NCBI GenBank assembly: GCA_022843565.1
Contig: JALHNK010000001.1
Coordinates: 1-64,000, forward strand
Direction of reading: 5' to 3'
DNA length: 64,000 nt
From: Phycisphaerales bacterium
GTDB taxonomy: Bacteria; Planctomycetota; Phycisphaerae; Phycisphaerales; UBA1924
Numbering within the stretch: the first letter of the stretch is position 1; every line of letters starts with the position of its first letter. Below the pieces are notes generated by a model. It saw only the letters and a list, made by a program, of their open reading frames with translations. It was not told where the DNA came from and did no database searches. Below are positions 1-8,437 of the stretch, in pieces. A program made the translations under genes and the position numbers.

Positions 1-48
1 AGCAGAGCCGGCCCCAGCGATCACCCGGCCCCGAGACTAGACTCCCTT

Positions 49-1230
49 ATGCTTGATCCTCGCACCGGCACCCCGCCCGCGGCGACCACCCCCCCCGCCG
101 CTGACCACGCCGGTGACGACGCGATCCGACGCACGCTCGCACGCCACCCGCGCCCGCTCGGTGGCGATCCGGTCAAGCAACTCGATGCCCCGAAGATGAG
201 CCTCTCAGGCTTGATTCTCAACAACGCCGGCGGCGCAACCGACACCCTGGCCCCCAAGCGCAAGCCGAGCTGGCTCAAGGCCAAAGTCCCCGGCGGGCCC
301 GGCTACGAGCGCCTCAAGGGCATCATGGACGAGCACGGCCTGCACACCGTCTGCCAAGAGGCCGGCTGCCCCAACATGGGCGAGTGCTGGGCCCGCGGCG
401 TCGCCACGATCATGATCTTGGGCGATACCTGCACGCGCGCGTGCGGCTTCTGCAACGTCAAGACCGGGCGGCCGGCGAGCGTGGACAAGGATGAGCCGCG
501 GCGGGTCGCCGAGTCGCTGCGACTCATGGGGCTCAAGCACGTCGTGATCACGAGTGTGAACCGCGACGAGCTGCCCGACGGCGGTGCCGCGATCTGGGCC
601 GAAACGATCATGCGCTCCAAGGACGCGTGCCCGGAGATGAGCATCGAGGTGCTGATCCCGGACTTCGAGGGCAACTGGGGCGCGCTGCAGATGGTGATCG
701 ACGCGGGGCCGCACATCATCAATCACAACCTGGAAACGGTGCGCCGGATGTATCCGGCGGTGCGCCCCAGCGCGAAATTTGACCGCAGCCTGGAGCTGCT
801 CCGCCGCGTGAAGGAGCAGGGCGGCGTCGCCAAGACCGGCATCATGGTCGGCATTGGCGAGCGCGATGAGGAAGTGCTGGAGTTGATGGACGATGTGATC
901 GGCAAGACCAAGGGGACAGGGCCGAGGGCCGCGGGCTCAGCTCTGACCACTCGGCCCGCGGCCCTCGGCCCTTCTTCCTGCGACATCCTCACCATCGGCC
1001 AATACCTCCAGCCGACGCGGAACCACCTGCCGCTGGACCGGTTTGTGACGCCGGAGCAGTTTGCGATGTACCAGGACGAAGGCCTGAAGCGCGGCTTCAA
1101 GGTCGTGCAGAGTGGGCCGCTGGTGAGAAGCTCGTATCACGCGGATCATCAGGCGGACGAGTTGTCGTCGATCAAGGATGAGCGCGAGAAGCGGAATGTG
1201 GAGGCGATGCGGGGGTTGCTGGGGGGGTGA
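49..1230 (+). CDS. lipA: Lipoyl synthase (radical SAM) with an in-frame repeat insertion
   Basis: LipA inserts two sulfur atoms into protein-bound octanoyl groups to make the lipoyl cofactor of 2-oxoacid dehydrogenases and the glycine cleavage system. Both iron-sulfur cluster signatures are visible: the auxiliary motif CQEAGCPNMGECW near residue 102 and the radical-SAM motif CTRACGFC near residue 128. The C-terminal RSSYHAD serine loop is also present. The first 49 residues are Pro/Ala-rich and outside the usual family start. An internal ATG at 196 is possible, but the 5' ATG at 49 was kept. The oddity is about 22 extra residues near residues 288-310, just before the conserved DILTIGQYLQPT strand. 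They are encoded by a palindromic 7-bp repeat tract. Function is very likely retained because all catalytic motifs are intact on both sides. Confidence 0.96.
   Translation: MLDPRTGTPPAATTPPAADHAGDDAIRRTLARHPRPLGGDPVKQLDAPKMSLSGLILNNAGGATDTLAPKRKPSWLKAKVPGGPGYERLKGIMDEHGLHTVCQEAGCPNMGECWARGVATIMILGDTCTRACGFCNVKTGRPASVDKDEPRRVAESLRLMGLKHVVITSVNRDELPDGGAAIWAETIMRSKDACPEMSIEVLIPDFEGNWGALQMVIDAGPHIINHNLETVRRMYPAVRPSAKFDRSLELLRRVKEQGGVAKTGIMVGIGERDEEVLELMDDVIGKTKGTGPRAAGSALTTRPAALGPSSCDILTIGQYLQPTRNHLPLDRFVTPEQFAMYQDEGLKRGFKVVQSGPLVRSSYHADHQADELSSIKDEREKRNVEAMRGLLGG
919..974. repeat. Heptamer repeat tract with 18-bp inverted repeat inside lipA
   Basis: Eight consecutive 7-bp words run here (gggccga, gggccgc, gggctca, gctctga, ccactcg, gcccgcg, gccctcg, gcccttc). 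The outer parts form a perfect 18-bp inverted repeat, 919-936 against 954-971. The tract is translated in frame within lipA. The same GGGCCGA word recurs in the dus gene at 63539-63622. Confidence 0.85.
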
Positions 1231-1336
1231 GGGCGGGGCGAGGGGTTGTGCGGGCACGGGGTGGATCGCGTGTAAATGTTGGTTTGAGTGCGGCTCGGCG
1301 CGGAACCGGCCGGAACTCGCAGGCGAAGGTTCGATC

Positions 1337-2947
1337 ATGCGACCCACACACGCGCGTGCGCCACGTCGATTACTTGGGCTGGCTTTGCTGAGCGTTGGCG
1401 TCGCTGCGCTTCCGGCGGTAGCGACGCCTCATGACCTTCAGTTCACGTATGTTCAGAGCGTCGGCGGAACGCCTTCAGGCTCTGCCAGCGCCCCGACGCT
1501 GGATGAGCAGGGCAACGTTGCATGGATGGGGGCTCGCGAAGTCATCGTTTCGACAGCTGGCGTCGCCTCTTACGCGCAACGCAGCGGCCCCGGTGGCCCG
1601 GGCTCTCCCGGTTTCATCTCGCATGCTCACCTTGGGGCACCGCGCTTGACAGCAGGATCAGTTTACATCGCAAACACGACGAGCAGCGGGCAAACGCTGT
1701 ACCGAACGACCAACGGCGTGACCGAGGCGCTGCTCGTCGCGGGACAGACGCTGCCGGGGTTGCCAAGTGTCAGACTCTTGCCCAACATCACGCCGTTCTA
1801 CAACCTTGTTGCGCAGGGGCGCTCGGTGGCGGGGACTGCGCTCACGGGCGCCGGCGCTTCCGGGACCGAACTGTTCAGGATTGACGGGGTGCAATCAACG
1901 ATCATCGCGAATCAGGCGACCGTCGCGCCGGGGACGGATGGGCAGCCGTTTCGCGCGTCGGGTGCGCGTAACACCACCATGGGCCGATCGGTCGTGATGA
2001 ACCGGAGCGGGGACGTGTTCTTCTCCGCGTCGCTCCACGCGAACGGCGCGGGACAGACCGAGTACACGTCGGGGATTTGGCGGAGCTCGGTGGAGGCGGG
2101 CACCGGGCAGCACCGCGTTGATCCGCTGGTGCTGTTCTCGGGCGTGAACAGCGGCGTGAATCGACCGGTCTCCGGCGCCATCTCCGTCAATGCGCAGGGG
2201 GATGTCGGGTTCTCTGACGGCTCGGCGCTGTATGTCCACCGACAGTCCGACGGCGTCACTGAGCGACGCACCGTCGGTGAGCTTGCGGGGATCACGAGCC
2301 TCGGGTCGTCCACGTCGCCGCTGATCAACAACGCGCAACAGCTTGTCACGATCACACAGACGTCCACATGGCTCGGGCTGGGGGTGGGATACGCGAGCGG
2401 TTCGGCCATGGTGATGCTCGACGGAACCAGCACTCGCGAGATCGTTCGAACCGGAATGACACTGCCGGACGCGGGGCAGTTCAGGATCGCCTCGTTCGTT
2501 GGTCCGTCGGATGGCGCAATTCCGAATCAGTTCAACGTCGCGAGTTCCGATCAGGGGCCGCTCGGGTACGCGATCAATAACCTCGGCCAAGTTGTGATGA
2601 TGGTCAACGTGCGAGACACGCAGTCGGGGCTTCCGATCAATCAACGGGCGCTGCTGGCGTGGGATCCGCAAGGCGGGCTGGTGACGCTTGCGATCGAGAG
2701 CGAGCCACTGCCGCGGCCGGGCGCGTGGAGCGGTGATGTCCTCTTTCTAAACTGGGTGGGCGGCTCCAACGGCATGGACGGCCGGTCGATTGGATTGAAC
2801 GACGACGGCGTTGTGACGTTCTCGGCCGGGGTTGGAACGGGCGCGGGCGTGTTCACCGTCACGATCCCAGCGCCGGGCGCGGCGGTGGCGTTTGCCGGGG
2901 CAGTCTTGGTAATCGGGCGACGGCGGCGTGAGTTGCCCTTATCCTGA
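1337..2947 (+). CDS. Secreted PEP-CTERM-type protein with tandem NxxG repeats
   Basis: A 536-residue exported protein. The start at 1337 gives a signal peptide (MRPTHARAPRRLL, then a hydrophobic stretch ending about residue 30, ALPAVATPH). The body carries spaced motifs of the form N-x-x-G-x-V: LDEQGNVAW near 55, MNRSGDVFF near 221, VNAQGDVGF near 285, INNLGQVVM near 413 and LNDDGVVTF near 488. These resemble planctomycete tandem-repeat surface proteins with a choice of anchors. The last 26 residues are a sorting tail: PAPGA, a hydrophobic helix, then IGRRRR. This is the PEP-CTERM architecture, processed by exosortase; no exosortase gene lies in this window. The substrate or partner is unknown. 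It ends 6 bp before the next gene, so co-transcription is possible. Confidence 0.85.
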   Translation: MRPTHARAPRRLLGLALLSVGVAALPAVATPHDLQFTYVQSVGGTPSGSASAPTLDEQGNVAWMGAREVIVSTAGVASYAQRSGPGGPGSPGFISHAHLGAPRLTAGSVYIANTTSSGQTLYRTTNGVTEALLVAGQTLPGLPSVRLLPNITPFYNLVAQGRSVAGTALTGAGASGTELFRIDGVQSTIIANQATVAPGTDGQPFRASGARNTTMGRSVVMNRSGDVFFSASLHANGAGQTEYTSGIWRSSVEAGTGQHRVDPLVLFSGVNSGVNRPVSGAISVNAQGDVGFSDGSALYVHRQSDGVTERRTVGELAGITSLGSSTSPLINNAQQLVTITQTSTWLGLGVGYASGSAMVMLDGTSTREIVRTGMTLPDAGQFRIASFVGPSDGAIPNQFNVASSDQGPLGYAINNLGQVVMMVNVRDTQSGLPINQRALLAWDPQGGLVTLAIESEPLPRPGAWSGDVLFLNWVGGSNGMDGRSIGLNDDGVVTFSAGVGTGAGVFTVTIPAPGAAVAFAGAVLVIGRRRRELPLS

Positions 2948-2953
2948 CGAGTC

Positions 2954-4417
2954 ATGCCCGCCCCCGCTCCCCCTCAATCCAATCACCCCCCCATCCACCT
3001 CGACGCCCTCATCCTCGGCGGCGGTATCGCTGGGCTTTGGACGCTTGCGCTGCTCCGCGCTCGAGGCGTGCGGGCGGGGTTGCTGGAGGTTGATGCGCTG
3101 GGGCAGGGGCAGACGCTTTGGTCGCAGGGGATTATTCATGGTGGGGTGAAGTACGCGCTGGGGGGCAGGGCGTCCGCGGCGAGCCGTGCGATCAGTGAGA
3201 TGCCGGGGGCGTGGCGCGAGGCGCTGGCGGGGCGGGGCGAGGTTTCGTTGCGTGGCTTGGGCACGAGCGCGGCTGCTGGTGGGATTGATGGCGGCAGCGC
3301 GGCTGCGAGCGCGAGTGCTGGTGGCGGTGGTTCTCGCGTGTTGAGTGAGTCGCAGGTGCTTTGGACGACGCCGGGGGTGATGTCGCGGTTCGCGGCGGCC
3401 GCGGCGAGCAAGGCGATCCGCACGCCGGTGAAGGGTCTGAGCGCCGACGAGCGGCCGGGGATCTTCGGCGCGGCGCCGTCGGGCGTGGATGTCTATCGCG
3501 TGGATGAGCCGGTGCTGGAGGTTGCCAGTGTGTTGCGATCGCTGGCGCGTGGGCATGAGCGATCGATCGCTCGTGTCAAACGCGTTGTGAGTATTGAGGC
3601 GAGTGACGGGGCCGCGCGCGGTGCGGGGGATGGTGCCGCGGCGGGAGCCGGCGGCGTGCGCGTGCGGGCGGAGATTGACGGCCCGGGCTCGGGCGAGATC
3701 GTGATCGATGCGAAGATGGTCATCCTCACGGCGGGCTCGGGCAACGCCGCGCTGGGCGCGATGATCGATGGCGGGCGATGGATGCGGATGCAGACGCGGC
3801 CGCTGCACATGCTGGTGGCGACGGTGCCGGGCGCGATTGCGCGAGAGTTGGATGAGGTCGCCCGCCGTGCGGGCGGTGATCGCGGCGCGGGTGATGAGGG
3901 TGTGCGGGGCAGGGCTGGTGCTGGTGCTGGCGCTGGGGCGATGATCTTTGGGCATTGTCTTGGGGCTTCGACGGTGCCGCGGGTGACGGTGACGAGTTCG
4001 CCGGGGGTGGATGGGGCGGTGCATTGGCTGATCGGCGGGGGGATTGCTGAGAGCGGTGTGGAGCGGAGCGAGGCGCAGCAGATCAGTGAGGGGCGATCGG
4101 AACTGCGGGCGTGTCTGGCGTGGGTGGCGGATCGCTTGGAGGGGATCGAGCTGCGCGCGGGGCGGATCGATCGGGCCGAGGGGCTGATGCCCGACGGCGC
4201 GAGGCCGGACGAGCCGGTGATCCAGCATCACGGCGCGGTCTCGTCGGCGTGGCCGACGAAGCTGGCGTTTGCGCCGCTGCTGGCGGCGCGATTGGCATCG
4301 CGCGCGGCGGAACTGGGCATCACGATGCGGCCCGGCGCGGGGCCTGCGGATGACGGCGTGTTCGCCGATCTCTCGCGTGCGAGCGTGGGCCGTTTGCCCT
4401 GGGAGCGTGGGCTGTGA
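2954..4417 (+). CDS. FAD-dependent oxidoreductase, DAO / glycerol-3-phosphate dehydrogenase-like
   Basis: A 487-residue flavoprotein of the DAO fold. The dinucleotide-binding motif GGGIAGLW lies near residue 20, followed by an acidic LLEVD at the end of strand 2. The SQGIIHGGVKYALGG segment near 55-70 resembles the flavin-contacting region of GlpA/GlpD-type glycerol-3-phosphate dehydrogenases. Several Gly/Ala-rich stretches (about residues 100-118, 215-235 and 305-325) look like low-complexity insertions between secondary-structure elements. The substrate cannot be set from sequence. The stop overlaps the GTG start of the following aldo-keto reductase (GTGA), so the two are probably translationally coupled and may act in one pathway. 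Confidence 0.8.
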   Translation: MPAPAPPQSNHPPIHLDALILGGGIAGLWTLALLRARGVRAGLLEVDALGQGQTLWSQGIIHGGVKYALGGRASAASRAISEMPGAWREALAGRGEVSLRGLGTSAAAGGIDGGSAAASASAGGGGSRVLSESQVLWTTPGVMSRFAAAAASKAIRTPVKGLSADERPGIFGAAPSGVDVYRVDEPVLEVASVLRSLARGHERSIARVKRVVSIEASDGAARGAGDGAAAGAGGVRVRAEIDGPGSGEIVIDAKMVILTAGSGNAALGAMIDGGRWMRMQTRPLHMLVATVPGAIARELDEVARRAGGDRGAGDEGVRGRAGAGAGAGAMIFGHCLGASTVPRVTVTSSPGVDGAVHWLIGGGIAESGVERSEAQQISEGRSELRACLAWVADRLEGIELRAGRIDRAEGLMPDGARPDEPVIQHHGAVSSAWPTKLAFAPLLAARLASRAAELGITMRPGAGPADDGVFADLSRASVGRLPWERGL

Positions 4418-5202
4418 TCGCGCGAGCGCTGGGCAACACGGGGATCAGCGTCTCGCCGATCGGGCTGGGGACGGTGAAGCTCGGGCGCACTTCGGGATTG
4501 AAGTATGCGAACGCGCCGACATCGCTGCCGAGTGATGACGATGCGCTGGTGCTGCTGCGCGCGGCGGCGGACTTCGGCGTGTCGCTGATCGACACCTCGC
4601 CGGCGTATGGCCAGAGCGAGCGGCGGCTGGGCGAGTTGCTCACGCGAGTGCGCCCGCGCGAGGCGTGGACGATCTGCACGAAGGCGGGCGAGAGCTTTGA
4701 CGAGGCGAGCGGCGCTTCGAGCTACGACTTCAGCGCCGGGGCGATCCGCGCGTCGATCGAGCGATCGCTGATGCTGCTGCGCGTTGAGCGCGTCGACATC
4801 GCGCTGCTCCACTTTGCCAGCGGCGCGATGGATGCTGAAGTGCTCGCGAGGGGCGAGGCGATGGGCGAGCTTGCGAAGCTCAAGCGCGAGGGCAAGTGCG
4901 GCGCGATCGGCGCGTCGATCGGCTCGATCGAGGGCGGAATGCTGGCGGTGACGTCACGCGCGTGCGACGTGGTGATGGTCACACTGAACGCGATGGATCG
5001 ATCGATGCTGCCGGTGATTGATGTCGCGGCCCTGGCGGGCGTGGGCGTGTTGATCAAGAAGGCGCTGGGCTCGGGGCACTTGGATGCTCGAGAGTCGCTG
5101 CGGGGCGTGATGCAAACGCCGGGCGTTGGATGCGCCGTGGTCGGGACCACGAGTGTGGAGCATCTGCGCGAGGCGGTGGAGGTTGCGACTTCGTGCCACT
5201 GA
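4414..5202 (+). CDS. Aldo/keto reductase family protein
   Basis: A 262-residue NAD(P)H-dependent oxidoreductase with the AKR barrel. The N-terminal hairpin and first strand (LGNTGISVSPIGLGT) are typical. The catalytic tetrad is visible: Asp and Tyr in DTSPAYGQSE near residues 52-61, Lys in ICTKAG near 88 and His in LLHFAS near 130. The GTG start overlaps the stop of the upstream FAD oxidoreductase by four bases, so expression probably depends on it. It is shorter than many AKRs (about 280-330 residues). The stop codon lies inside a perfect hairpin (5197-5222) that could end transcription. The substrate is unknown. Confidence 0.88.
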   Translation: MIARALGNTGISVSPIGLGTVKLGRTSGLKYANAPTSLPSDDDALVLLRAAADFGVSLIDTSPAYGQSERRLGELLTRVRPREAWTICTKAGESFDEASGASSYDFSAGAIRASIERSLMLLRVERVDIALLHFASGAMDAEVLARGEAMGELAKLKREGKCGAIGASIGSIEGGMLAVTSRACDVVMVTLNAMDRSMLPVIDVAALAGVGVLIKKALGSGHLDARESLRGVMQTPGVGCAVVGTTSVEHLREAVEVATSCH

Positions 5203-5222
5203 TCCGGCTTTGCGGATCAGTG
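5197..5222. repeat. Hairpin repeat, CACTG...GCTTTG...CAGTG family (copy 1)
   Basis: A perfect 10-bp stem (CACTGATCCG / CGGATCAGTG) closes a GCTTTG hexaloop. It overlaps the stop codon of the aldo-keto reductase gene. Related hairpins with different stem bases but the same loop occur at 10214-10237 and 10330-10355. A degenerate copy lies at 5251-5276. Confidence 0.85.
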
Positions 5223-5241
5223 CGGATCGCCCATCAGCCAA

Positions 5242-6351
5242 TCAAGGAGCACTGGACGCAGAGCCGCTCAGTGGCACGTTCTCGGTGATCTTCAAGATCG
5301 CGGCGGCGGCGCTGAGGCGCACGGCAGGATCCGTGTCGGCCATGAGCGTTGCCAGCGGGGCGAGGTGTTCGGTGAGGCGGGTCTCGCCGTAGACGAGGGC
5401 GGATTGGGCGCGTTGGGTGGCGATGGGGCTGGTGGAGTATTCCTTGGCGATGAAGCCGCCTCGAGAGTTGCCGAGTTTTGCCAGTGCGCCCGCGGCGGCG
5501 AGGCGTGTCTCGGCGGGGTAGCGGCCCTGTTGCTGGTCGTTGGACATGGTGAGGTTGATGAGCTCGCCTCGCGAGGATTGATCGCGTACCTGGCCGATGA
5601 TCTGCGCCGCGAGGGTCGCGGCTTCGAGGTCTTGTGGCGAGGCGGGGTAGAGGGCGGCGCGGATCTCTGAGACGGCGCGTTCGTCGCCGAGTTTCACCAT
5701 CGCCTCGGCGATCTGGAGCTGCATGATGCGCGTCTGCGTCGGATCTGAGCGGGGCGAGCTGGTGCCCGAGGCCTCGCGGAGCATCTTGAGCGCCGAGGGG
5801 TTGCCAAGCTCACCGAGCACGAACGCGGCGTGCGCTCGGACGCGCGTGTCCGGATCGCGGAGCATGGTTGAAAGGGGCGTGGGGTCGATGGACTCGCCCA
5901 TGCGGACGAGGGCGTAGATCGCGGCGGCGCGAACGAAGGGTGAGGAATCCGAACGCAGCGGCGTGAGAGCCGCGGCGTTGTCTTTGGCCTTCAGCCGACC
6001 GGCGGCCAGCGCGGCGACGGTGCGGACGCCGGGGCTGGCGTCGCGCAGGGCGACGGGCAGCACGGGCTTCAGTCGCGAGGGGGCGCTGAGCAGGCCCTCG
6101 ATGGCGTTGGCGCGGAACTCGGGTTGGCCGCTGCTGGTGGCTTTGAGCAGAAGATCGATCGCTTGCTCGCGGAGCTGGCTCACGGCGACCTGGTCGCGCG
6201 GGTTGATGGAGCCGGCGACGGCGACGGAGTTGGACGAGGCACCGGAGCTCTGACCGCTGTCATTGGCGCCGGCGTTTGAAGGGCCGGTGGACTTGCACGC
6301 CGCCAGCGGCGAGAGGGCGAGGGTCAGTGCGATGAGGTGGAGAGGTTTCAT
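5242..6351 (-). CDS. HEAT-repeat lipoprotein
   Basis: A 369-residue protein with an N-terminal lipoprotein signal: MKPLHLIALTLALSPLAACK, where LAAC is the lipobox and Cys19 the likely lipidated residue. After a Ser/Gly-rich linker the protein is built from helical HEAT-type repeats. Examples are the segments around FRANAIEGLL, VRTVAALAAGRL, VRAAAIYALVRMG and VRAHAAFVLGELG. These are usually protein-binding scaffolds of the envelope. It lies 29 bp downstream of lnt on the same strand, so the two probably form an operon; Lnt would N-acylate this lipoprotein. The extreme C-terminus is encoded by a degenerate hairpin repeat. No enzymatic motif was seen. Confidence 0.85.
   Translation of the reverse strand: MKPLHLIALTLALSPLAACKSTGPSNAGANDSGQSSGASSNSVAVAGSINPRDQVAVSQLREQAIDLLLKATSSGQPEFRANAIEGLLSAPSRLKPVLPVALRDASPGVRTVAALAAGRLKAKDNAAALTPLRSDSSPFVRAAAIYALVRMGESIDPTPLSTMLRDPDTRVRAHAAFVLGELGNPSALKMLREASGTSSPRSDPTQTRIMQLQIAEAMVKLGDERAVSEIRAALYPASPQDLEAATLAAQIIGQVRDQSSRGELINLTMSNDQQQGRYPAETRLAAAGALAKLGNSRGGFIAKEYSTSPIATQRAQSALVYGETRLTEHLAPLATLMADTDPAVRLSAAAAILKITENVPLSGSASSAP
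5251..5276 (-). repeat. Degenerate hairpin-repeat copy inside a coding 3' end (copy 2)
   Basis: Read on the minus strand this is CACTGAGCG, loop GCTCTG, CGTCCAGTG, with two stem mismatches compared with copy 1. It supplies the last codons of the HEAT-repeat lipoprotein (ending VPLSGSASSAP), so this repeat copy has become coding sequence. Confidence 0.65.
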
Positions 6352-6380
6352 GGCGTGGGCAGCGTGCGGGGGTGGCGAGG

Positions 6381-8327
6381 TCAGATCGGTTTCGTGCGAC
6401 GAAGTGAGAGGATGCCGAGGATGGCGGCGATGATGCCGGTGAATGTGCCGTAGAGATCGCCGATGCGTGCGTAGGTGGTAGATCGGCTGGAACTGGTCGG
6501 GATCGTGACGGTGGTGCGCAAGACGCCCTCTCGCCAGGCGCCGGATTCGCCAGCGGGGGTGTCATCGGGCCCTTGGCGGACGATGCGGCCATCGGCGTCG
6601 ATGTGGGCGGAGATGCCGGTGTTGGCGACGTGGACCATCGGCGTGTTCAGCTCGGCGCAGCGCCAGCGGCAGAGCAGCAGGAAGTTCGGGCGGCCGGGGG
6701 AGAGGTTGCCGTACCAGCCGTCATTGCTGGCGTTGATCATGATGTCCGCGGCGCGGGCGCCGTTCTGATGGACCATCGCGCGGCAGGCCCAGGCCCACAC
6801 GGTTTCGTAGCAGATGGGCGTGGCGATGCGGATGTTGTTCACGCGGGCCGGGGGCGAGTCAGATCGCGTCGCGGTCCCGGCGACCGTGAAGACCACCGGC
6901 GTGGTGCCAGCGCGAAGCTCGAAGGTGAGACCCTTGAGCACGAGGCGATCGAGCACCCACTGCTGAAACGCAGGGAAGCGAGAGAAGAACGGGAGCGTCT
7001 CGCCGAAGGGCGTGAGCTTGATCTTGTCGTAGCGGGCCGGATCCACGGCGCCGTCGCGCACGAGAAACATCGAGTTGAAGACGCCGTCGGACTTGGCCTT
7101 GAGGCGTCCCTCGGGCAGGGACTCGAACTGCAGGTTGTCCTCCGCGATTGCGCCGATGAGCATCGGGATGCGCATGGACTTCTGGGCGTCCAGGAGCGCG
7201 TCGGCGTAGACCGTCGCGAGGATCGGCCCGCTGACGCCGAGCTCGGGCACCGGCTGTCGAAGGGGGAAGGCGAGGCCGGCGCGATCCTGCGCGGCGCGGG
7301 CTGAGGCATTGAGCGCGGGGCCGGGGAACATGGTCTCGGGCCAGACGATCAGGTCCGGCCTCCAGTTTGCATTTGACCCAAGCGGGGCCGGGCGCGATGC
7401 GGCGCGGCTCAGATCAAGCCAGCGGCGCATCGCGATCAATCGCTCGTGCGTCGGCCAGGAGGTCTTGTTGTCCTGCGCGATGTTGGTCTGGAGGGCGGCG
7501 ACACGCAGCGCGGGTGCCTCAGCGGAGCCCATGCCCGGAAGGTTGGCGAGGTTCTCAAGCGAGCCCAGCGTGATCCCGGCAATGAGGATGAACGCACTGA
7601 GTGACCATGTCAAGAGCCTCTCGCGCCGGTCGGTCGGCGTGGTCGGCGCTGGATCGGTTGGTGCGGATGCGGAGGACGCATCGCGACCCGCGCCGGAGCC
7701 GGGTGGTACGCGAGGCGGAGCCGTGGGTACCCGAGTCGAATCAGGGTTCGCCCTGAGCATCGCCATCAGCGTGCAGGCCGGCAGCACCACGAGAAATGAG
7801 ACGAAGTACGTACCGAGCACGCTGGCCGGGTTGCCCAGGCCCCAGTTGGACCACAGATCGATCGTCGGGTGCGCGGCGAAGAAGAACGGGAAGCCCTCGA
7901 GAAAGACATCGCCGCGGATGAACTCGACGCCGGTCCAGAGTGTTGCCAGCAGAGCTGGGAGGGCCACGCGGGCGGTGCGGGAATGGCCGCTCCAACGGAA
8001 AACGGTCGCGGTGATGAAGACGAAGAGCCCCGCCCAGAAGACCATGTAAAACTGATGCAGGACGTAGGCCAGCTCGCTGACGTTCCACATGAACGCGTGC
8101 TGCCATGCGTAGAACGGCAGCATCGCCAGGGCGAAGACGCTGGCGATCGCCAGACGGCGGCGACGCCGGGCGAAAGGCAGCCTTTGGGCAACCAGCAACG
8201 CCGGAACGGGAATCAGAAACGCGACGGGCCACACGCCGACCGGCGGGAAGGCCAGCGCCAGCAGACCGGCGCTGGCAAGACCCGCCAGAAGCGCGACAAG
8301 GACGAGGTGGCGCGTGAAGTTGGGCAT
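6381..8327 (-). CDS. lnt: Apolipoprotein N-acyltransferase
   Basis: Lnt transfers an acyl chain to the N-terminal Cys of mature lipoproteins at the inner membrane. The 648-residue reading starts at MPNFTRHLV (8327); the open frame upstream of it looks non-coding. Six or so hydrophobic helices fill residues 1-210, a seventh lies near 240-260, and a nitrilase-fold periplasmic domain follows. The catalytic triad of the family is visible: Glu in VWPETMFP near 329, Lys in YDKIKLTPFGE near 430 and Cys in PICYETVW near 504. NASNDGWYG follows. A Pro/Ala/Thr-rich cytoplasmic insertion of about 45 residues (near 195-240) enlarges it beyond the usual ~510 residues. Downstream is a HEAT lipoprotein. Confidence 0.93.
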   Translation of the reverse strand: MPNFTRHLVLVALLAGLASAGLLALAFPPVGVWPVAFLIPVPALLVAQRLPFARRRRRLAIASVFALAMLPFYAWQHAFMWNVSELAYVLHQFYMVFWAGLFVFITATVFRWSGHSRTARVALPALLATLWTGVEFIRGDVFLEGFPFFFAAHPTIDLWSNWGLGNPASVLGTYFVSFLVVLPACTLMAMLRANPDSTRVPTAPPRVPPGSGAGRDASSASAPTDPAPTTPTDRRERLLTWSLSAFILIAGITLGSLENLANLPGMGSAEAPALRVAALQTNIAQDNKTSWPTHERLIAMRRWLDLSRAASRPAPLGSNANWRPDLIVWPETMFPGPALNASARAAQDRAGLAFPLRQPVPELGVSGPILATVYADALLDAQKSMRIPMLIGAIAEDNLQFESLPEGRLKAKSDGVFNSMFLVRDGAVDPARYDKIKLTPFGETLPFFSRFPAFQQWVLDRLVLKGLTFELRAGTTPVVFTVAGTATRSDSPPARVNNIRIATPICYETVWAWACRAMVHQNGARAADIMINASNDGWYGNLSPGRPNFLLLCRWRCAELNTPMVHVANTGISAHIDADGRIVRQGPDDTPAGESGAWREGVLRTTVTIPTSSSRSTTYARIGDLYGTFTGIIAAILGILSLRRTKPI

Positions 8328-8363
8328 GGGCGGGGCGAGCGTAGCAAGCGCGGCGTGGGGACA

Positions 8364-8420
8364 GGCTGGGTGGCCCGCCTCTCCGAGGCGGGCGTCGTCA
8401 GAGCCGCGTACGCGAGCTCG
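8364..8420. repeat. 57-bp dispersed repeat, copy 1
   Basis: This 57-bp sequence recurs at 10116-10172 with three differences. It contains a perfect hairpin here (CCCGCCTC, loop TCC, GAGGCGGG). Both copies are intergenic and in the same orientation, flanking the gene at 8438-10114. Confidence 0.85.
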
Positions 8421-8437
8421 TTGCCCAATGATCGTGC

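Noticed and set aside
2939-4231. A 430-codon open frame on the minus strand
   Set aside because: It is antisense to the FAD oxidoreductase, Arg/His/Pro-rich and without any motif; a GC-rich shadow frame.
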